Source: Triticum aestivum
Taxonomy: Eukaryota; Streptophyta; Magnoliopsida; Poales; Poaceae
Assembly (NCBI RefSeq): GCF_018294505.1
Contig: NC_057801.1
Coordinates: forward strand, 849,563,408-849,627,407
Length of the DNA: 64,000 nucleotides
Direction of reading: 5' to 3'
The notes beneath the pieces were generated by a model, which did not search any database, had not been told where the DNA came from, and saw only the letters and a program-made list of their open reading frames with translations. The position numbers and the translations under genes were made by a program. This document shows, piece by piece, positions 55,645 to 64,000 of this stretch (its first letter is position 1; every line of letters starts with the position of its first letter).

Positions 55645-55987
55645 ACGCAAAAGAGGTCTTGTTTCTTCCGACTCTACATGGTGCACCCAGTTTTATCAAC
55701 GGGACATGCCAGCTACCTTTAGTTTTTTTTAATTTGCTGGGAAGCTTCCTTTAGCTTTCACCTTCTGGTGTAGATACTCGTCCCTATAGACGTTCATATC
55801 TTGTAGGTACATATATACTGGATCATCATTTTTTAGCTCACGTCATACTTTCCATAAGGGCATTCTAATTGAGTTATTCAACTAAACATTATTCATATAT
55901 GTAGCACGTCCACTCATAAGGCATACTAACGTTACTACAAACTTAAAGAAGATTTAGTGTAGTGACACTAATATGATGGCCGAGATG
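55645..55987. other. Intergenic DNA, no gene seen
   Basis: AT-rich, non-coding spacer between the SINE and the Tat-type Gypsy LTR. Confidence 0.5.
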
Positions 55988-55992
55988 CCCAC

Positions 55993-56465
55993 TGTCGGTG
56001 TCAAAACCGGCGGATCTCGGGTAGGGGGTCCCGAACTGTGCGTCTAGGCGGATGGTAACAGGAGACAAGGGACACGATGTTTTTACCCAGGTTCGGGCCC
56101 TCTCGATGGAGGTAAAACCCTACTCCTGCTTGATTAATGTTGATGATATGGGTAGTACAAGAGTAGATCTATCACGAGATCAGAGAGGCTAAACCCTAGA
56201 AGCTAGCCTATGGTATGATTGTTGTTTGTCCTATGGACTAAAACCCTCCGGTTTATATAGACACCGGATAGGGTTAGGGTTACATAGAGTCGGTTACAAT
56301 GGTAGGAGATCTACATATCCGTATCGCCAAGCTTGCCTTCCACGCCAAGGAAAGTCCCATCCGGACACGAGACGAAGTCTTCAATCTTGTATCTTCATAG
56401 TCTAGGAGTCCGGCCAACGGTGATAGTTCGGCTATCCGGACACCCCCTAATCCAGGACTCCCTCA
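55993..56465 (-). repeat. 3' LTR of the Tat-like Gypsy element
   Basis: 473 bp. In coding direction it starts TGAGGGAGTCCTGG and ends TTTTGACACCGACA. A minus-strand TATATAAACC box lies near 56260-56252. It is an LTR type common in Triticeae Gypsy elements. The base pairs CCCAC at 55988-55992 would be one copy of the target duplication; the other is outside the window. Confidence 0.85.
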
Positions 56466-56477
56466 GTAGCCCCCGAA
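56466..56477 (-). promoter_or_regulatory. Polypurine tract of the Tat-like element
   Basis: TTCGGGGGCTAC on the minus strand directly precedes the LTR start TGAGGGAG. Its position sets the element's orientation as minus. Confidence 0.65.
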
Positions 56478-56700
56478 CCAGGCCTCAATGGCGATGAGTC
56501 CGGCGCGTAGATTGTCTTCGGCATTGCGAGGCGGGTTCTTCTCCAAATTCCATATACTTGTCGAATAGTGTACGGCTTCTGATAAATGCTGCGCTCCTTG
56601 GCTTGCACGCCCAATAATGGCCATCTTCCACGTGTTTGAATGAATGCGAAAAGCCAGGGTATTTTTACACTTATCCCCCTAGCTGCGCAAATGAGCCGCC

Positions 56701-56707
56701 TATAAAA
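56701..56707 (+). promoter_or_regulatory. TATA box ahead of the antisense ORF
   Basis: GCCTATAAAAGGGACGAGG lies 84 bases before the ATG at 56791, on the plus strand and inside the retrotransposon, outside any LTR. The match to a plant TATA box is strong and the spacing leaves a short leader. It suggests that the ORF has its own promoter, opposite to the element's main transcript. Confidence 0.65.
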
Positions 56708-56790
56708 GGGACGAGGATCTAGATCCGAGTCACACCATCCCCCCTCCGCGAGCTTTCATCGGAGCGCCTCTGACAAAAATCCATTCCATC

Positions 56791-57552
56791 ATGGACAGTC
56801 GACGCGGCTCCTGCTCTCGCGCTCCCAGCCCTCAGCCTGGAAATTGGGGGAGATGCTCAGTCCCGCATAGCGAGCTAGTGACACTCCAAACCAAGGGATT
56901 TCTTCCCCCGGCCTTCATGGTTCCGGGTCGAGCCGGACTCGCCACCTATAAGGGCGGAAAGCAAGCGGAGAGTGTGCCCGATCCCTCCAAAGGAGAGTGG
57001 GTATGCTTTATCTCTTATCTAGTAAGAGGACTCGGATTTCCAATTCATCCGTTTCTCCAGGGGCTCTTGGAGTTCTACGGCCTCTAGTTGCACCACCTTA
57101 CGCCTGCCTCCATTTTGCACATCGCGGGCTTCGTGGCCCTTTGCGAACTGTTCTTGGGTGTCAAGGCTCATTTTGCGCTGTGGAAGAGATTATTCTGCCT
57201 TGTACCCCGTTCTCATGAGGGGTCAATATATCAAGTGGGCGGAGCCGAGCTATGGTGCATCGCCGGGACCAGATATCTATCCGGAACCCCGAAGAAGGCG
57301 TCCGAAGACTGGCCTTCGGAATGGTTTTATATAGAAGACGTCCCGCTGCCGGATCCTGTTCGGATCGGCCTCCCGGAGTTCAGCAATGCTCCTTTGAAGA
57401 AACGCCTGAGTTGGCACCCGCGGAGCCCCCAGAGGGAAGACGACAGGGACGTCCTTTACCTGATGAGCCGAATAAGATTGTTGGCTCATTCCGGACTGAC
57501 CATGATCGGTGTCATGGCCACATGTATTATGCGGGGGGTGCAGCCGCTCTAG
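56791..57552 (+). pseudogene. Antisense ORF, 'putative gypsy type transposon' domain (PF04195-like)
   Basis: From ATG at 56791 the frame runs 253 residues to a TAG at 57550, with one in-frame TAG at 57085-57087. Residues 1-98 include LVTLQTKGFLPPAFMVPGRA and FPIHPFLQGLLEFYGL. After the stop come LHHLTPASILHIAGFVALCE, FLGVKAHFALWKRLFCL and EDWPSEWFYIEDVPLP. This pattern (yield-to-FYG-L-x-L-H-H-L-x-P-x-S-I-x-H-I ... W-x-x-x-W-F-Y) is the plant family usually annotated 'putative gypsy type transposon', of unknown function. It lies opposite to pol, between integrase and 3' LTR, and has a TATA box. A role in the element's life cycle is plausible but unproven. The single stop and missing tail make this copy defective. 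Confidence 0.78.
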
Positions 57553-57765
57553 TATAGGGGCCACCCCATGAGAACGGGGAGGACGATGCCACCCGTCATG
57601 GCCGTAAGGGGCCGGGATCGGTCACCGATCTGGTGAAGATCTTATCCGCGCTGTAGAAGGGAGAAGAGGAGGATTTTCTCCGCGTCAGTCCATTGAACGG
57701 ATTTTCTATGAACAATCCTCGAAGCTGGGTAAGCGGACATTTCTTTTTTCCGTCATGGGAGGAAA
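57553..57765. other. Tat-like element DNA up to the Copia junction
   Basis: GC-rich remnant with no frame. The change to Copia sequence lies between about 57755 and 57766. Confidence 0.6.
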
Positions 57766-59609
57766 GTAGAACTCGACGAAGTACTACCTCTTGAACCGGA
57801 AAGTAGTGCAGCTCAGGAAAATGTTCCTGTGGTGCCTACACCGACTGGAGAGGAAATTAATGATGATGATCAAGGTACTTCAGATCAAGTTGCTACTGAA
57901 CTTCGTAGGTCCACAAGGACACGTTCCACACCAGAGTGGTATGGCAACCCTGTCCTGGAAATCATGTTGTTAGACAACGGTGAACCTTCAAACTATGAAG
58001 AAGTGATGGCGTGCCCAGATTCCAACAAATGGCTTGATGCCATGCAATCCGAGATAGAATCCATGTATGAAAACAAAGTATGGACTTTGACTGACTTGCC
58101 TGATGATCAGCGAGCGATAGAAAACAAATGGATCTTGAAGAAGAAGACGGACGCGGATGGTAATGTCACCATCTATAAAGTTCGACTTGTCGCTACGGGT
58201 TATCGGCAAGTTCAAGGGACTGACTACGATGAGACTTTCTCTCCCGTAGCGAAGCTTAAGTCCGTCCGGATCATGTTAGCAATTGCCGCATACTATGATT
58301 ATGAGATATGGCAGATGGACATCAAAACGGCATTCCTTAACGGTTATCTTAAGGAAGAGCTGTATATGATGCAGCCGGAAGGTTTTGTCGATCCTAAGAA
58401 TGCTAACAAAGTATGCAAGCTCCAGCGATCCATTTATGGGCTGGTGCAAGCATCTCGGAGTCGGAACATTCGCTTTGATGAGATAATCAAAGCGTTTGGG
58501 TTTATGAAGACTTATGGAGAAACCTGCGTTTACAAGAAAGTGAATGGGAGCTCTGTAGCATTTCACATATTATATGTAGATGACATACTTTTGATGGGAA
58601 ATGATACTTGGATAGCATTAAGGCCTACTTGAATAAGTGTTTTTCAATGAAGGACCTTGGAGAAGCTGCTTACGTATTAGGCATCAAAATCTATAGGGAT
58701 AGATCAAGACGCCTCATAGGTCTTTCACAAAGCACATACCTTGATAAGATTTTGAAGAAGTTCAAAATGGATCAGTCCAAGAAAGGGTTCTTGCCTGTAT
58801 TGCAAGGTGTGAGATTGAGCTCGGCTCAATGCCCGACCACGGCAGAAGATAAAGAAGAGATGAGTGTCATCCCCTATGCCTCGGCCATAGGATCTATTAT
58901 GTATGCCATGCTGTGTACCAGACCAGATGTAAACCTTGCCGTAAGTTTGGTAGGTAGGTACCAAAGTAATCCCGGCAAGGAACACTGGACAACGGTCAAG
59001 AATATCCCAAAGTACCTAAAAAGGACAAAGGACATGTTTCTCGTTTATGGAGGTGACGAAGAGCTCGTCGTAAAGGGTTACGTCGATGCTAGCTTCAACA
59101 CAGATCTGGATGACTCTAAGTCACAAACCGGATACGTGTATATGTTGAATGGTGGGGCAGTAAGCTGGTGCAGCTGCAAGCAGAGCGTCGTGGCGGGATC
59201 TACATGTGAAGCGGAGTACATGGCAGCCTCGGAGGCAGTGCATGAAGCAATTTGGGTGAAGGAGTTCATCACCGACCTAGGAGTCATACCCAATGCGTCG
59301 GGGCCGATCAAACTCTTCTGTGACAACACTGGAGCTATTGCCCTTGCCAAGGAGCCCAGGTTTCACAAGAAGACCAGGCACATCAAGCGTCGCTTCAACT
59401 CCATTCGTGGAAATGTTCAAGATGGAGACATAGAAATTTGCAAAGTACATACGGATCTGAATGTCGCAGATCCATTGACTAAACCTCTTCCGCGAGCAAA
59501 ACATGATCAACACCAGAACTCTATGGGTGTTCGTGCAAGTGGGAGACTGTTGGAAATATGCCATAGAGGCAATAATAAAAGGATTATTATTATATTTCCT
59601 TTTTCATGA
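57766..59609 (+). pseudogene. Copia pol: RT and RNase H, one frameshift
   Basis: First frame 57766-58632: linker (TSDQVATELRRSTRTRSTPE), RT with KWILKKKTDADGNVTIYKVR, WQMDIKTAFLNGYLKEELYM, CKLQRSIYGLVQASRS and catalytic YVDD (HILYVDDILLMGND). A frameshift near 58606 moves to the second frame, which opens with SIKAYLNKCFSMKDLGEAAY and holds SVIPYASAIGSIMYAMLCTR. RNase H follows with YVDASFNTDLDDSKSQTGYV, GSTCEAEYMAASEAVHEAIW and KLFCDNTGAIALAKEPRFHK. No other stop is seen, so it is far better kept than the Copia copy at 38-41 kb. The frame continues through the purine tract about 60 bases into the LTR. Lacking gag and integrase, it cannot act alone. Confidence 0.92.
59535..59547 (+). promoter_or_regulatory. 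Polypurine tract of the truncated Copia
   Basis: GCAAGTGGGAGAC directly before the LTR start TGTTGG. Confidence 0.82.
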
Positions 59610-61276
59610 TAATTGTCTTTTATTCATGCTATAATTGTATTATCCGGAAATCGTAATACACGTGTGAATACATAGACCACAATACGTCCCTAGTGAGCCT
59701 CTAGTTGACTAGCTCGTTGATCAATAGATAGTCATGGTTTCCTGACTATGGACATTGGATGTCGTTGATAACGGGATCACATCATTAGGAGAATGATGTG
59801 ATGGACAAGACCCAATCCTAAGCATAGCACAAGATCGTGTAGTTCGTTTTGCTAGAGCTTTTCCAATGTCAAGTATCTCTTCCTTAGACCATGAGATCGT
59901 GTAACTCCCGGATACCATAGGAGTGCTTTGGGTGTACCAAACGTCACAACGTAACTGGGTGACTATAAAGGTGCACTACAGGTATCTCCGAAAGTGTCTG
60001 TTGGGTTGACACGGATCGAGACTGGGATTTGTCGCTCCGTATTACGAAGAGGTATCACTGGGCCCACTCGATAGTGCATCATCATAATGAGCTCAAAGTG
60101 ACCAAGTGTCTGGTCACGGGATCATGCATTACGGTACGAGTAAAGTGACTTACCGGCAACGAGATTGAACGAGGTATTGGGATACCGACGATCGAATCTC
60201 GGGCAAGTAACATACCGTCTAACAAAGGGAATAGTATACGGGGTTGATTGAATCCTCGACATCGTGGTTCATCCGATGAGATCATCGAGGAGCATGTGGG
60301 AGCCAACATGGGTATCCATATCCCGCTGTTGGTTATTGACCGGAGAGTCGTCTCGGTCATGTCTGCATATTTCCCGAACCCGTAGGGTCTACACACTTAA
60401 GGTTCGGTGACGCTAGGGTTATTAGGAAGACTTGTATGTGATTACTGAATGTTGTTCGGAGTCCCGAATGAGATCCCGGACGTCACGAGGAGTTCTGGAA
60501 TGGTCCGTAGGTAAAGATTTATATATGGGAAGTTGTCATACGGTCACCGGATAGTTTCGGGGTCATATCGGTATTGTACCGGGGCCACCGGAGGGGTTTC
60601 CGGGGGTCAACCGGGAGGGGCCACCCCAATTGGAGGGCCTCATGGGCCGTAGGGGGCAGGGAACCAGCCCCTGGAGGGCTGGGCGCCCCCCCTTGGGCCC
60701 ATGCGCCTAGGGTTGGGGGGGAAACCCTAGTGGGGGCGCCCCCCTTGCTTGGGGGACAAGCCCCCTCCCTTGGCCGCCGCCCCCCCTCTAGATCTTATCT
60801 AGAGGGGGCCGGCCCCCTTCCCCCTTCCCCTATAAATAGAGGGGCGAGGGGAGGGCTGCAGACAACATCCAAGGCGCAGCCCCTCCCCTCCCGAACACCT
60901 CTCCTCCTCCGTCAAGTGCTTGGTGAAGCCCTGTCCGAGTACTGCCTCTCAACCAACACCACGCCGTCGTGCTGCTGCTGGAGCCTTCTTCCTCAACCTC
61001 TCCTTCCCCCTTGCTGGATCAAGAAGGAGGAGACGTCATCCTCTCCGTACGTGTGTTGAACGCGGAGGTGCTGTCCGTTCGGCACTTGGTCATCGGTGAT
61101 TTGGATCACGGCGAGTACGACTCCATCATCCCCGTTCTCTTGAACGCTTCCGCACGCGATCTACAAGTGGTATGTAGATGCAATCTCTGTCTTATCACTC
61201 GTTGCTTAGATGAACTCATAGATGGATCTTGGTGAAACCGTAGGAAATTTTTTATTTTCTGCAACGTTCCCCAACA
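59548..61276 (+). repeat. 3' LTR of the truncated Copia
   Basis: 1729 bp, TGTTGGAAATATGCCATAGA to GTTCCCCAACA. It shares the BARE/WIS/Angela landmarks with the LTRs at 35.1 and 41.8 kb (ACGTCACAACGTAACTGGGT, GGGCAAGTAACATACCG) but differs widely elsewhere, so it is another subfamily. A TATAAATA box lies at 60831-60838, in front of GAGGGGCGAGGGGAGG. Confidence 0.9.
60831..60838 (+). promoter_or_regulatory. LTR TATA box of the truncated Copia
   Basis: CCCCTATAAATAGAGGGG, a strong TATA box in the GC-rich promoter part of the LTR. Confidence 0.75.
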
Positions 61277-64000
61277 CCATTTGGGCTTGAGTTTGTCCTT
61301 TTTCTTGTCCGGCAGGCGTAGAACTAGTTCACCAACATTGTAAGCTTTGGCCCGTACTTCCCTGCTTTGATATCTTCGAGCCTGCTGTTGATAGAATGCA
61401 GAACAAGCTTTTTCCACGTGACGCTCCTCCTCCAAGGCGTCCAAGCTGTCCTGCCGATCGAGCTCGACTTCTCTTTCTTCGTACATGCGCACGCGAGGTG
61501 AGTCATGAATCGCAGGGCAAAACTGCCTCTGCGCCGTGTACCATAAAAATGGTGTGAATCCGGTAGTGCGATTCGGCGTGGTCCACAGCCCCCAGAGTAT
61601 AGAGTCGAGCTCCTCTACCCAGTGCATGTTAGATTTCTTGAGGGACCGCACTAGCCTGGGTTTAATGCCGCTCGTGATTAGACCGTTTGCTCGCTCGACT
61701 TGACCGTTAGTTTGGGGGTGATAGACTGAAGCTTAGTCGAGCTTGATGCCCATGTTTTTGCACCAGAGTTTGACCTCGCCGGCCGTGAAGTTCGTGCCGT
61801 TATCAGTGATGATGCTATGGGGGACGCTGTAACGGTGTACTACCCCTGATATGAAGTCTATCACCGGTCCGGATTCGGCCGTCTTTACAGGCTTGGCCTC
61901 TATCCATTTGGTGAATTTATCCACCATGACCAATAGGTATTTTTTCTTGTGGGTTCCTCCTTTGAAGGGTCCAACCATGTCAAGCCCCCAGACCGCGAAG
62001 GGCCAGGTGATGGGTATAGTTTTGAGGGCGGTGGGTGGCATGTGGCTTTGATTAGCAAAGAGCTGGCAACCGACGCATCGTTGGACTAAGTCCTGAGCAT
62101 CTGCCCGGGCCGTCGGCCAATAAAATCCTGTACGGAAGGTCTTGCCTACAAGGGCCTGGGCTGCGGCATGGTGCCCTTCGAGTCCGTCATGAATTTCAGC
62201 CAGGAGATTCCGCCCTTCCTCTTCGAAGATACACCTTTGAAGGACTCTGGTTGTGCTTTTCTTATAAAGCTCTCCCTCATGGACCTTATAGGCTTTAGAC
62301 TGCCGCACTATGCAGCGGGCCTCGTTTTGGTCCTCGGGAAGTTCCTGCCTAGTTAGGTAGGCTAGGAATGGTTCTGTCCAGGGGGCAATGACTGCAATTA
62401 TTGCGTGGGCTGACGGTGTTATTTCGTCTGCGGAACCACCAACTATGTCGCAATGTTCGGTGTGGGGCAGTGTGGTTGGGTCACAGTTGTTATTTCCAGA
62501 CTCTCCCTCCCATAATACGGATGGCTTGAAGAGACTCTCTAGGAATATGTTGGGGGGGGGGGACGGCATCGCGCTTTGCGCCAATGCGTGCCAACACATC
62601 CGCTGCCTGGTTGTTATCCTGGGCTATATGGTGAAATTCGAGCCCCTCAAACCGAGCTGACATTTTTAGGACGGCATTGTGATAAGCTGCCATTTTCGGA
62701 TCCTTAGCATCAAAGTCCCCATTTATTTGGGATATCGCGAGGTTCGAATCCCCGCGCACCTCTAGGCATTGAATGCCCATGGAGACTGCCATCCGGAGAC
62801 CATGTAGAAGGGCCTCGTATTCGGCTGCGTTGTTGGAGTCCTTGTACATTATTTGAAGTACGTATTGGACTGTATCTCCAGTTGGGGACGTTAGGACGAC
62901 GCCAGCCCCCAGGCCGGCCAACATTTTGGAGCCGTCGAAGTGCATGATCCAATTGGAATTTGCGCCGTACTCTTTAGGGAGTTCGGCTTCAGTCCATTCG
63001 GCGACGAAGTCAGCCAAAACTTGTGACTTAATAGCTCACCGTGGCTTGTAGGTTATGTCGAACGGGAGGAGCTCAATGGACCATTTAGCGATCCGGCCCG
63101 TTGCGTCGCGGTTGTTTATAATGTCATTAATAGGTACTTCGGAGGCAACTATTATCGAACACTCTTGAAAGTAGTGTCGCAGCTTCCGGGATGCCATGAA
63201 CACCGCGTATGCTATCTTTTGATAATGCGGGTACCGTGACTTGCATGGAGTTAGGACAGTGGACACGTAGTAAACTGGTTTTTGGAGAGGGAACCAGTGT
63301 CCGTCCGTTTCTCGTTCGACAACGAGCACCGCGCTTACAACTCGATGGGTTGCTGCAATGTATAATACCATTGGTTCGCCCATGTTGGGCGCAGCCAGGA
63401 CCAGATTTGTTGCCAATATGGCTTTGATTTCTTTGAGTCCGGCCGTGGCGGCATCCGTCCACTCGAAGTGTTCGGTGCGCCGTAGGAGGCGATAAAGGGG
63501 TAATGCATTTTCTCCTAAGCGGGAAATGAGGCGGCTTAGATCCGCCATGCATCCAGTCAATTTTTGTATTTGTTTGAGGTCTTTGGGGATATCCAATTGT
63601 GAGAGAGCTCGGATCTTGGCTGGGTTTGCTTCAATTCCGCTACGAGATACAATGAAGCCCAAGAGCTTTCCTGCTGGTATGCCGAAAACGCATTTTTCCG
63701 GGTTGAGCTTGATGTCATATGTTCGGAGATTATCGAATGTGAGCCTCAAGTCGTCGACTAGGGTTTCGACATGCTTGAATTTGACGACCACATCGTCTAC
63801 GTATGCCTCCACTGTTTTGCCGATCTGGTTTGCCAGACATGTCTGAATCATGCGCTAATATGTTGCGCCGGCGTTTTTGAGCCCAAAGGGCATTGTGTTG
63901 AAGCAGAATGGGCCGTATGGAGTGACGAATGCCGTTGCGGCTTGGTCTGGCTCTGCCATCTTAATTTGGTGGTAGCCGGAGTATGCGTGGAGGAAACACA
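61277..64000 (-). pseudogene. Tat-like Gypsy pol: RT, RNase H, second RNase H, integrase
   Basis: Coding direction is right to left. RT starts beyond the window: GYHQIKMAEPDQAATAFVTP, then an in-frame TAG at 63857-63855, then AYVDDVVVK. RNase H follows to about 63040 (SAVLVVERETDGHWFPLQKP), ending in a TGA at 63038-63036. The second RNase H runs from ADFVAEWTEAELPKEY through WIMHFDGSKMLAGLGAGVVL and NNAAEYEALLHGLRMAVSMG. A ten-base C run (G run on plus, near 62551-62560) shifts the frame. Integrase: HHCC zinc part with LEGHHAAAQALVGKTF and CVGCQLF, first Asp (WGLDMVGPFKGGT), second Asp (ITDNGTNFTAGE), a TAA at 61735-61733, the Glu (VYHPQTNGQVERANG), then truncation at the Copia LTR just after LRLPDKKKDKLKPKW. 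Three stops, one shift and the insertion make it dead. Confidence 0.9.

Larger units (their letters stand above)
57766..61276 (+). mobile_element. 5'-deleted BARE/Angela-type Copia inserted in the Tat-like element
   Basis: Only the linker before RT, RT, RNase H, purine tract and one LTR remain. The right border is exact: LTR end CCCCAACA at 61276, then Gypsy integrase. The left border is abrupt in the Copia reading frame (VELDEVLPLEPESSAAQENV from 57766). The 5' LTR, gag, protease and integrase are missing, so a deletion removed them together with the adjoining Gypsy DNA. Confidence 0.88.
55993..64000 (-). mobile_element. Tat-like Ty3/Gypsy element (minus), cut by the window edge
   Basis: The 3' LTR lies at 55993-56465, preceded in coding direction by a purine tract. 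Then come an antisense ORF (plus strand, 56791-57552), an inserted Copia remnant (57766-61276) and the pol gene on the minus strand (61277-64000 and beyond). A second, RVT_3-type RNase H after the first RNase H, and an antisense ORF after pol, fit the Tat branch of plant Gypsy elements such as Grande. The 5' LTR and gag lie right of the window. An alternative reading is two different elements joined head-on, but LTR, purine tract and ORF order all agree with one element. Confidence 0.75.

Noticed and set aside
61277..64000. Separate Gypsy element unrelated to the LTR at 55993
   Set aside because: Orientation, purine tract and the usual place of the antisense ORF fit one element; kept as an alternative only.

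Overview
The window is intergenic and nested-transposon DNA from a large grass genome, almost certainly a Triticeae species (wheat, Aegilops or barley group). The reasons are a BARE/WIS/Angela-type Copia LTR (TGTTGGAAATATGCCC-like start, TTCCCCAACA end), an Au-type SINE, three Stowaway MITEs, a CACTA end with TTTAGTCCCGGTT subterminal motifs, a long-LTR chromodomain Gypsy element and a Tat-type Gypsy element. N runs of 10 to 969 bases show that this is a draft scaffold; several runs are mis-sized or sit beside duplicated contig ends. No bacterial-style operons, rRNA genes, true tRNA genes or CRISPR arrays are present.

Layout. 1-4.86 kb and 19.30-20.22 kb are the two halves of one older locus that holds weak exon-like stretches on the minus strand. 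A complete, young Gypsy element with ~4.1-kb LTRs (4857-19298, minus strand, TSD CCCTT) splits it. It carries an extra ORF between the PBS and gag. At 20228-22185 lies a complete gag-only Copia element (TSD CATGA). At 22421-22565 is the first exon of an alkaline phytoceramidase-like gene reading leftwards, probably the only fragment of a host gene recognised with reasonable confidence. 23.4-24.6 kb and 29.9-30.3 kb are degenerate minisatellites. 25.4-27.0 kb holds a decayed LINE and a tiny 5'-truncated LINE copy with an 18-bp TSD. 27-35 kb is mostly unassigned, with one hypothetical ORF, a tRNA-like Pol III unit and a B3-domain relic.

35107-43499 is a complete BARE/Angela-type Copia element (TSD AAAAG) with similar LTRs but wrecked coding DNA. 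44.9-47.1 kb is a gapped Copia gag relic. 48.0-50.7 kb is a LINE (minus strand) hit by a Stowaway MITE and by a one-ended CACTA element that carries a four-exon B3-like gene. The CACTA/LINE junctions are marked by a 78-bp direct duplication. 51619-52143 is a solo LTR (TSD TTCGG) related to the gag-only Copia. 54.9-55.6 kb has a Stowaway and an Au SINE. 55993-64000 is a Tat-like Gypsy element on the minus strand: 3' LTR, an antisense ORF with its own TATA box, then pol. The 3' half of another Copia element (57766-61276) interrupts it.

The most interesting items are the accessory ORF of the chromodomain Gypsy, the antisense ORF with its own promoter-like box in the Tat-type element, the CACTA-borne B3 gene with its odd 78-bp duplication, and the gag-only Copia family seen as both a full copy and a solo LTR. 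Everything was read by eye; family names rest on remembered motifs, not on searches.
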